A stretch of DNA of 10,121 nucleotides from an uncultured Haloferula sp. (GTDB taxonomy: Bacteria > Verrucomicrobiota > Verrucomicrobiae > Verrucomicrobiales > Akkermansiaceae): contig CAMPGU010000143.1 in NCBI GenBank assembly GCA_946885645.1, positions 1-10,121 on the forward strand, written 5' to 3'. Under the pieces are notes generated by a model that saw only the letters and a program-made list of their open reading frames with translations, ran no database searches and was not told the DNA's origin. Numbering within the stretch: the first letter of the stretch is position 1; every line of letters starts with the position of its first letter. Positions 1-4,843 of this stretch are shown piece by piece. The position numbers and the translations under genes were made by a program.

Positions 1-774
1 GTGCTGCAGCAGCAGGCGAGGCGGATCGTAGATGCCGCGCGGGACTTCAAGCACAGCGCGGACAACCTGCGCGGTTCCGTCTCCGGCGAGCTGGTGCTGG
101 GCCTGAACAACCGCCCGGAGATCCTGCGCCTGGTGGAGATCTTGCGGTCGATCACTTCGGCACATTCCGAGCTCTCCTTCCAATTGGTCAACGGGAGCAG
201 CGGGGTGATCCTGCAAGGGATCGAGGAAGGGAACATCTCCATCGGTTTCTTTGAGGGCCCCTGTGAATCGCCGAAGATTGTCAGCCACGAGCTGGACCGT
301 ATCGAGCTCTGCCTCGCGGCGCCCGCGGCGTGGGCGGAGGAGCTTTCGGTTCCAGACTGGAAGCTGCTGGAGGGCAAGCCGTGGATCTTCACCTCGCCCA
401 CATGTTCCTACTGCCGCTTCATCCAGCGTATCAGCGAGGAGCAGGGGCTGCATCTCTCCCGCCGGTTCCAAGTGAACGAAGACCTCACGGTCCTGAATCT
501 CGTCGCGGAAGGCTTGGGAATGACCGTCACCGCGGTCGATCAAATCGCAGCGAACGGCTTCCAGGACAAGGTGGTGGCGCTGCCGCACTTCCGCGAGTCG
601 GTGCCTTTGAGCATCGGCTATCTGGCCAGCAATGAATCCGATCCCTCCATCATGGCCGTCCGGGACCACGTGCTGGAGGTTTGGAGACAGCCGGCGAAAT
701 CCTCTCTGCCCAAGGGTCCGACTCCCCCGCGCACGTCCCGTCCGGCTTCACGTAAATCACGCTACCGCTCATGA
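1..774 (+). CDS. LysR-type transcriptional regulator, effector-binding domain (5' partial)
   Basis: This is the C-terminal 257 residues of a LysR-type regulator. The reading frame is open to the window edge, and the codon at position 1 (GTG) is almost certainly internal, because the N-terminal winged-helix DNA-binding domain is missing. Residues 1-28 look like the end of the linker helix (QARRIVDAARDF) leading into the classic first strand GELVLGLNN. Residues ~29-235 form the periplasmic-binding-protein-like effector domain: SIGFFEGP, the LAAPAAWA segment and NLVAEGLGMTVT are typical positions of the fold. In this family the domain binds a small-molecule co-inducer that changes DNA binding. 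The last ~22 residues (from PAKSSLP) are a Pro/Ser/Arg-rich basic tail outside the domain. The stop codon overlaps the next gene's ATG (ATGA), so the two are probably translationally coupled. The ligand cannot be predicted. I am sure of the family. Confidence 0.93.
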   Translation: MLQQQARRIVDAARDFKHSADNLRGSVSGELVLGLNNRPEILRLVEILRSITSAHSELSFQLVNGSSGVILQGIEEGNISIGFFEGPCESPKIVSHELDRIELCLAAPAAWAEELSVPDWKLLEGKPWIFTSPTCSYCRFIQRISEEQGLHLSRRFQVNEDLTVLNLVAEGLGMTVTAVDQIAANGFQDKVVALPHFRESVPLSIGYLASNESDPSIMAVRDHVLEVWRQPAKSSLPKGPTPPRTSRPASRKSRYRS

Positions 775-1055
775 CCGCCCTGGCTCCAGTGATGAAAACA
801 GGATCACAGACGCTCCCGCCGCGGCTCCGGGAGGCTTGCGAAGGCAAGCGGATCGGGAACCGGCAGATTTTTTCCCGCCGGCTTCCCGAGGGAGGAACGT
901 GCCGCATCCGGGTTCTTAGCGGACACCTGTGGGTGACCTTTGAGGGCATGCAAGAGGATCACCACCTGACCGCCGGGACAGTCTTGCAGGTCCAAGGGCC
1001 GGGCCTGCTGGTGGCGGAGGGGATCGAGGGGGGCGCGGTATTCGCGATCACATGA
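771..1055 (+). CDS. DUF2917 domain-containing protein
   Basis: A 94-residue protein matching the DUF2917 pattern: a compact, cupin-like, beta-rich domain with a core like RVLSGHLWVTFEG, then EDHHLTAGTVLQV and a closing hydrophobic strand (residues ~43-93). The arrangement of R-x-L-x-G-x-L-W-V-T, a D-H and a turn at A-G is what I recognise as the family signature. It has no signal peptide and no membrane segment, so it is probably cytoplasmic. Its molecular function is unknown. The ATG at 771 overlaps the stop of the LysR gene by 4 bp (ATGA) and there is no Shine-Dalgarno, so coupled translation is likely. A second in-frame ATG at 792 is possible. The tight link to a LysR regulator suggests that it senses something for, or is controlled with, that regulator; this is inference. 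Its stop lies only 10 bp from the convergent GNAT gene. Confidence 0.82.
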   Translation: MTALAPVMKTGSQTLPPRLREACEGKRIGNRQIFSRRLPEGGTCRIRVLSGHLWVTFEGMQEDHHLTAGTVLQVQGPGLLVAEGIEGGAVFAIT

Positions 1056-1065
1056 GTCGCACCCT

Positions 1066-1520
1066 TCAGTACCGGCGTGCCATCAGCACCATCTTCGGGC
1101 TCAGGTAGAAGCCTCTCTTCTGGTAGAAGTCCTGCACAGGCGCGTCGCGCGCGGTGAGCGTGTAGATGCGTCAATTCCTTCCCCCCGGAGGCGCGAGTGA
1201 AGCTCCTCCAGCAGCGCGGTACCGATCCCTTCACCCTGGCGATCGGCGGCGGTGCAGAACTCCAGGAGATGGTAGTGCCGCTCGCCCTGATATTGTTGGG
1301 AATAGCCGAAGGCGAGGGCGACGATTTCAGCGCCGTCTTCGGCGATGAGGCCGAGGAAGCCGGGAGTCTGCATGCAGTCCGTAAGCCGCTGCAGCGAGGT
1401 CTCCGGCGTCCAGCGCTCGTTCCACGGGGCGGAGTTGAAAACGTCGCAGAAAAAGAGGGCGCAGTCGGTCAAATCCGCGGGGACCGCCGGGCGGACGGTG
1501 AAGGGTCGGGTTGGCATCAT
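1066..1520 (-). pseudogene. GNAT family N-acetyltransferase, frameshifted
   Basis: GNAT enzymes move an acetyl group from acetyl-CoA to an amine. The frame starting at the ATG at 1520 gives residues 1-118 of a GNAT fold: RPAVPADLTDC at the N-terminus, an acidic/aromatic APWNERWTPE segment, and the acetyl-CoA-binding motif A, QGEGIG, at 95-100. After GEGIDA the frame runs into an Arg/Ser/Thr-rich nonsense tail and stops at 1101. In another frame, starting with ATC at 1167, the sequence continues as a textbook GNAT end (IYTLTARDAP, then DFYQKRGFYLSP) and stops with TGA at 1068-1066. One missing base near 1168 joins the two parts into a protein of about 151 residues. This is either a recent loss-of-function mutation or a single-base sequencing or assembly error. 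The ATG shares one base with the upstream stop (TGATG), so translation is coupled. The GNAT call is firm; the substrate is unknown. Confidence 0.85.
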
Positions 1521-1855
1521 CACGCGGCGCCGGAAGCTGCGGCCTCCTGGTTCGCGATCTCCTGCACGGCGTCGGGGCCGGGGGCGGAACCCCCACCGGG
1601 GAAAGCGATGCTGGCGATCCCGTAGCCGCAGCCCGGCAGTTCGTTGGTCCATCGCAGTGTCCCATCGGACAGAGCGAGACAATGAAGCTGCCCCTTCGTG
1701 TGGGCAAAGACATGCTTGTCGTCGGCGAGCAGGGTGACAAAGCCCGAACTGAGACCGCCGGGGAGCTCCGTGATCCAGATCGTCCGTCCGTCCCGCTTGG
1801 AAATCGCCAGCACCCGTGCTTTCACCGCGAGCAGCAGTAATTCGTCCGAAGTCAT
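1520..1855 (-). CDS. Small PQQ-type beta-propeller repeat protein
   Basis: A 111-residue protein with two recognisable PQQ/BamB-like blade repeats. The first is at about residues 13-37 (ARVLAISKRDGRTIWITEL) and the second at about 47-75 (KHVFAHTKGQLHCLALSDG, then LRWTNELPG). Each has the diagnostic pattern of a strand, a D-G turn and a T/I-x-W-x-x-E-L ending. No signal peptide is seen, unlike most PQQ-propeller proteins, so it is probably cytoplasmic. Two blades cannot close a 6-8-blade propeller, so the protein may assemble with copies of itself or be a remnant of a larger gene. The last ~25 residues are Ala/Gly/Pro-rich. I chose the ATG at 1855; a TTG at 1885 is in frame but would add unconvincing sequence. 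It lies 42 bp after the SRPBCC gene and overlaps the GNAT start by one base, so the three probably form an operon. Function unknown. Confidence 0.68.
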   Translation of the reverse strand: MTSDELLLLAVKARVLAISKRDGRTIWITELPGGLSSGFVTLLADDKHVFAHTKGQLHCLALSDGTLRWTNELPGCGYGIASIAFPGGGSAPGPDAVQEIANQEAAASGAA

Positions 1856-1897
1856 ACGGGGATTCTTGCACCACGCCGCGAGCAAGTCGATGACGCA

Positions 1898-2353
1898 TCA
1901 GTGCTGCTCTTCCCGGGAAAGATACCGTTCCAAAGAGGCCAGGATCTTGGTCCAGCCTTCCTTCGTGCGAAGGGCAAACTCCGCCCATTCGCCCGGAATC
2001 CGGTGGCTCAGGCTGAGGTCGCATCCCTCCGCGGCGGGCAGGATCTCCAGCGTCACCCGGCTCTCCGGATCCTCGGACAAATCCTTGAGTCCCCAGGTGA
2101 ACACCAGCCGCGAGGGCCGGTCGATCTCGAGATACTCGCCCACGTGATTGAATTCCTTCCCTTCTCGGTTCACGACGAAGGAAAACCGCCCGCCTATCTT
2201 TGCTTCCAAGCCCATCCGCACCACCTTTTCCTCCCGTAGCGGCGGACCGAACATCCACTTGCCCACCTTTCCCGGATCCAGCCATGCATCGAAGACCCGG
2301 CCGGGGGTGTGGGGGAAATTGCGGGTGACCGAGATGGTAACGGGTTCCGGCAT
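1898..2353 (-). CDS. SRPBCC / AHSA1-like domain protein
   Basis: A 151-residue single-domain protein of the START/Bet v1-like SRPBCC superfamily, AHSA1 (Hsp90 ATPase activator homologue-like) branch. The family hallmarks are present in order: the first strand ending in RNFPHTPGRVFDAWLDP (residues 11-27) with the conserved FDAW and DP, a tryptophan at 33, GGRFSF at 54-59, GEYLEIDRPSRLVFTW at 72-87, and the C-terminal helix with G-W at 133-134 followed by LERYL. The length equals the family norm and no signal peptide is present, so it is cytosolic. The fold makes a deep hydrophobic cavity for lipids or other ligands, and bacterial members are mostly uncharacterised. Relatives are often next to an ArsR regulator; none is visible here. 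It is the first gene of a probable three-gene - strand operon. No Shine-Dalgarno is present, and a promoter-like element sits directly at the start codon. Confidence 0.88.
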   Translation of the reverse strand: MPEPVTISVTRNFPHTPGRVFDAWLDPGKVGKWMFGPPLREEKVVRMGLEAKIGGRFSFVVNREGKEFNHVGEYLEIDRPSRLVFTWGLKDLSEDPESRVTLEILPAAEGCDLSLSHRIPGEWAEFALRTKEGWTKILASLERYLSREEQH

Positions 2354-2359
2354 TGCCGG

Positions 2360-2387
2360 ACCATATCCATGAGCGGCAATTCCTCAA
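2360..2387 (-). promoter_or_regulatory. Candidate sigma70-type promoter of the SRPBCC operon
   Basis: On the - strand a TTGAGG hexamer (2387-2382) is separated by 16 bp from TATGGT (2365-2360). Each matches the sigma70 consensus at four of six positions. Only six bases lie between the -10 box and the ATG at 2353, so transcription would begin at or very near the start codon, giving a leaderless mRNA. The spacing is good but the boxes are imperfect; this is a prediction from motif and position only. Confidence 0.4.
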
Positions 2388-2394
2388 GACGCGC

Positions 2395-2426
2395 CAACTG
2401 GAAAATCGTGGCGGGTTTTCCAATTG
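2395..2426. repeat. Inverted repeat in the divergent SRPBCC-terC intergenic region
   Basis: Two 11-bp arms, CAACTGGAAAA (2395-2405) and TTTTCCAATTG (2416-2426), are complementary at 10 of 11 positions around a 10-base spacer. In RNA from the - strand the odd pair is a U-G wobble, so all 11 positions can pair; in + strand RNA it is a C-A mismatch. It lies in the middle of the 107 bp between the start codons of the divergent SRPBCC and terC genes, just upstream of the candidate SRPBCC promoter. An operator for a dimeric regulator serving both genes is the simplest reading. There is no adjacent U-tract that would make it a typical terminator. Confidence 0.5.
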
Positions 2427-2460
2427 AGGCGAACTTGCGTGGACCGTTCCCTAAGGTTTC

Positions 2461-3465
2461 ATGCTTGCTGTAACGACCGCGTCGATTCCCGTCTCCTGGT
2501 GGGTTCTGTTCAATGCCTTTGTGATATTCATGCTGGCCCTCGATCTCGGGGTTTTCAACCGGAAGGCGCACGTGGTGAAGGTGAAGGAGGCGTTGGGATG
2601 GACGGCCGTGTGGATCGCGCTGGCCATGTGCTTCAATGTCTGGATCGGCTGGAAACTCGGCGCACCGGCTGCGAAGGAATTCCTGGCAGGATACATCCTC
2701 GAAAAGTCCCTCTCCGTGGACAACGTCTTCGTCTTCGCGGTCATCTTCTCCTTTTTCAAGGTTCCGCGCGAGTATCAGCACAAGGTGCTTTTCTGGGGGA
2801 TCTTCGGCGCGCTTGCCCTGCGCGCCGGGATGATTGCGGGGGGAGCGGCTCTCCTGAATCATTTCTCCTGGGTGATTTATGTCTTCGCCGCGCTGCTGGT
2901 CTATACCGGCATCAAGATGTTCTTTCACGACGAGGACTCGGTTGATCCCGGCAGGAGCATCGCCGTGCGCCTGTTGCGGAGGACCATGCCGATGACAGAC
3001 GGCTACCGCGGCGGTCGCTTTCTGATCGTGGAGGATGGGAAACGGATGGCCACGCCCTTGCTTGCCGTGCTGCTCTGCGTGGAAGTCACCGATGTCATCT
3101 TCGCGGTGGACTCCATCCCCGCCATCTTCGCGATCACCACCGACACCTTCATCGTCTATACCTCGAATGTCTTCGCGATTCTCGGCCTGCGGGCGCTGTA
3201 CTTCGCCATCGCGGGTATCCTGCCCTACTTCCATTTCCTGAAGTATGGCTTGGGGACCATTCTCATCTTCGTGGGGGTCAAGATGTCCCTGGCCCATAGC
3301 GAATGGAAAATCGATACCAACGTTTCCCTCGGCATCATCGGCGGAGTTCTGGCAATCTCCACGATCGCTTCCGTGATCCACCGTAAGTTGCATCCCTTGC
3401 CGGAGTCGCCGCTCGAAGAGGTCCTGGAGGAGACCCCGGACGAGGTGCTGGAAGAGAAGAAATGA
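2461..3465 (+). CDS. TerC/Alx-family integral membrane protein
   Basis: A 334-residue polytopic membrane protein of the TerC family, closest in layout to Alx/YgjT-type members, and full length. Family motifs are present: LALDLGVFNRKAH (residues 25-37), EKSLSVDNVFVF (81-92), VEVTDVIFAVDSIPAIFAIT (207-226) and TSNVFAILGLRALYF (234-248). The acidic residues D28, E81, D87, E208, D211 and D217 lie inside hydrophobic segments, as expected for a cation pathway. Alx in E. coli takes part in manganese export, and other members in tellurite resistance or in metalation of exported proteins; here a metal-ion efflux role in the inner membrane is inferred. The C-terminus is a 20-residue acidic tail (315-334) with the repeat EEVLEETPDEVLEE. 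The ATG at 2461 has AAGG four bases upstream, the only SD-like site in the window. I see no yybP-ykoY-like riboswitch, and the leader is short. It stands alone, divergent from the SRPBCC operon. Confidence 0.93.
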   Translation: MLAVTTASIPVSWWVLFNAFVIFMLALDLGVFNRKAHVVKVKEALGWTAVWIALAMCFNVWIGWKLGAPAAKEFLAGYILEKSLSVDNVFVFAVIFSFFKVPREYQHKVLFWGIFGALALRAGMIAGGAALLNHFSWVIYVFAALLVYTGIKMFFHDEDSVDPGRSIAVRLLRRTMPMTDGYRGGRFLIVEDGKRMATPLLAVLLCVEVTDVIFAVDSIPAIFAITTDTFIVYTSNVFAILGLRALYFAIAGILPYFHFLKYGLGTILIFVGVKMSLAHSEWKIDTNVSLGIIGGVLAISTIASVIHRKLHPLPESPLEEVLEETPDEVLEEKK

Positions 3466-3511
3466 CGGTCTCCCTGCGAAAGGGCCGAAGCGCAGGTCCA
3501 GCCCGCGGCCC

Positions 3512-4315
3512 CTACTCCAGCTTGAAATTCGGCGATTGGCTGAGAAACCGCTTCGGGTTCTCGAAAAGCACCCGTTCGATCTGTTCCGGCGTGTGTTTCC
3601 GCCGCTTCATCTCGAACCCGCATTTCACCACCGCCAGGGGATCGGAAACGCCCCAGTCGCAGGCGGAGTTCAGCCACAGGCGCTCGCTGTCGGTGGTTTC
3701 GAGCATGTCGATGGCGCGATTCGGGGTGCATTTGCTCTCGGGATAGAGCGTCATGCCGGCCCAATAGCCTTCGCCGAGTACGAGGTTCACCGTATGTTCC
3801 TCCACGTGGTCGATGATCACCTTGCCGCGATCCAGCTTCGAGAAGGAGGCCAGCGCGTCCAGGATCAGGCGGGTGCCCTTGAGCTTGTCCTCCAGATGCG
3901 GGGTATGGATGAGGATCGGGAGGTCGCGGTCGAGCGCCATCTGGACGTGCTCCTCGAAGATCGCCAGCTCGCTCTTCGTGTTCTTGTTCAGCCCGATCTC
4001 GCCGATTCCCAGCACCGTCGGCTTATCGAGGAACTCCGGGATGATCGACATCACCTCGCGCGCGAAACCTGCATCCTCCGCCTCCTTGGGATTGATGCAG
4101 AGCCAGCAGAAGTGGGGAATGCCATACTTCGCCGCGCGTTTCGGCTCGTACTCGGTGAGCTGGCGGTAATAGTCATGAAAACCAGCCGGCGAGGAGCGGT
4201 CGAAGCCGGCCCAAAAGGCCGGTTCGCAGATCGCGGCACATCCGGCGAGGGCGAGCTTTTCATAGTCGTCCGTCGTCCGGCTGACCATGTGGGCGTGGGG
4301 CTCGATGTATTTCAT
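3512..4315 (-). CDS. TatD-family metal-dependent hydrolase, EboB-like
   Basis: A 267-residue TIM-barrel hydrolase of the TatD-like amidohydrolase group. All metal ligands of the family can be placed: the H-x-H pair H7/H9 (EPHAHM), E106 in GIGEIGLN, H137 in ILIHTPH, H170 in VIIDHVEEH and D220 in NSACDWGVSDP. These segments differ from classical TatD nucleases (GEIGLDYY, HCFSG, ETDSP). With the SRTTDDYEKLALAG and EPAFW stretches they match what I remember of EboB, the TatD-like protein of eboABCDEF clusters, which export metabolites such as the scytonemin precursor in cyanobacteria. That subfamily assignment is from memory. I chose the ATG at 4315 because MKYIEPHAHM begins as relatives do; a GTG at 4348, three bases after the upstream stop, would add 11 residues. 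Neither has a Shine-Dalgarno. It follows the 87-residue gene with a 36-bp gap. No other ebo gene is in the window. Confidence 0.85.
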   Translation of the reverse strand: MKYIEPHAHMVSRTTDDYEKLALAGCAAICEPAFWAGFDRSSPAGFHDYYRQLTEYEPKRAAKYGIPHFCWLCINPKEAEDAGFAREVMSIIPEFLDKPTVLGIGEIGLNKNTKSELAIFEEHVQMALDRDLPILIHTPHLEDKLKGTRLILDALASFSKLDRGKVIIDHVEEHTVNLVLGEGYWAGMTLYPESKCTPNRAIDMLETTDSERLWLNSACDWGVSDPLAVVKCGFEMKRRKHTPEQIERVLFENPKRFLSQSPNFKLE

Positions 4316-4351
4316 TTTCTGGAAACGAGAGGCAGGCCAAAGAACCACGGA

Positions 4352-4615
4352 TCAGGCTTGGGGAGCCCCGTAGGCGAATTGGATGGTGGCTTTTTCCGCG
4401 GGCAGGGTGGAGTGGTCGGACAATGCTTCCAAGACGGCCTTTGCGCGTCCCGGTTCCTCGGCCAGCAAGATCGGCAGCGCCTTTTTCAGCCCCTCCAGGC
4501 GGAAATCCGCTTCGCCCGGGTGGCGTTCCACGCGATCGAGAAAGGCCGCGAGATCGATCAGCTTGTACCGCGCGTCCATGAAGTGGAGGTCGAGGATGTC
4601 CTTCTTGCTAGGCAT
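4352..4615 (-). CDS. Small conserved-looking protein of unknown function, upstream of the EboB-like hydrolase
   Basis: An 87-residue soluble protein that I cannot assign to a named family. It starts with a charged segment, MPSKKDILDLHFMDARYKLI, followed by LAAFLDRVER (22-31), an amphipathic stretch RLEGLKKALPILL, then EPGRAKAVLEALSDHST (54-70) and a short Gly/Pro/Ala end. It is probably mainly helical, with no signal peptide or membrane segment. It reads as genuine coding sequence because the residue pattern is balanced and the stop lies 36 bp before the hydrolase start on the same strand. That implies co-transcription and possibly a functional partnership. It is too short to be a full EboA-domain protein. 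The start at 4615 is chosen because upstream in-frame sequence is implausible; a TGCTTACAT extended -10-like box lies only 7 nt from this ATG, and no Shine-Dalgarno is seen. Confidence 0.68.
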   Translation of the reverse strand: MPSKKDILDLHFMDARYKLIDLAAFLDRVERHPGEADFRLEGLKKALPILLAEEPGRAKAVLEALSDHSTLPAEKATIQFAYGAPQA

Positions 4616-4843
4616 GGGAAAAATGTAAGCAGGGTTCGCGGGATTCCCAGCGGGAAAGCGGGGGATAGAACCGCCCGCGCAGGCCCGGTCTTTCTCCGGT
4701 GCCTGGCATCCTTGCGCCCCCGGCGCTGGACGGAGCTGTTTCAAGGAGCGGCTCCAGGTTCCCCGGACGCCGGGATTCCGTGGTGGCGAACTTGCGCAAC
4801 CGTGAAAGATTTCTCGCGGCGATCCCGTCCCGCCCTTTAACCG
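4616..4843. other. Divergent intergenic region between the small gene and the DUF1549/DUF1553 operon
   Basis: This 228-bp interval separates two divergent transcription units and should hold both promoters. I see no convincing open frame on either strand. Two short palindromes are present: GGAGC-g-GCTCC at 4745-4755 and CCCGG-acg-CCGGG at 4762-4774. Both lie on the side of the + strand operon. They could be operator sites or simple GC-rich chance pairs; there is no U-tract, so they are not standard terminators. No clear sigma70 promoter is visible for the + strand operon. Confidence 0.4.
4623..4631 (-). promoter_or_regulatory. Candidate extended -10 box of the 87-residue gene
   Basis: On the - strand TGCTTACAT, an extended -10-like element (TG-n-TTACAT), ends seven bases before the ATG at 4615. 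No -35 hexamer is visible at the expected distance. If used, the transcript would have almost no leader. Weak evidence on its own. Confidence 0.28.

Noticed and set aside
2354..2460. Possible yybP-ykoY-type manganese riboswitch before terC
   Set aside because: The region does not show the expected conserved core, and much of its ~107 bp is taken up by the palindrome and the divergent promoter.
2194..3393. 399-codon open frame on the - strand opposite terC
   Set aside because: Its translation is rich in Asp/Glu/His/Arg with no hydrophobic core, as expected for the antisense of a membrane protein gene.
3482..3511. GGGCCG/CGGCCC inverted repeat between the convergent terC and hydrolase genes
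   Set aside because: The arms are six bases with an 18-base loop and no U-tract; too weak to call a terminator in GC-rich DNA.
3536..4840. 434-codon open frame on the + strand opposite the EboB-like hydrolase and small gene
   Set aside because: It is antisense to two plausible genes, has low-complexity composition and no recognisable motif.
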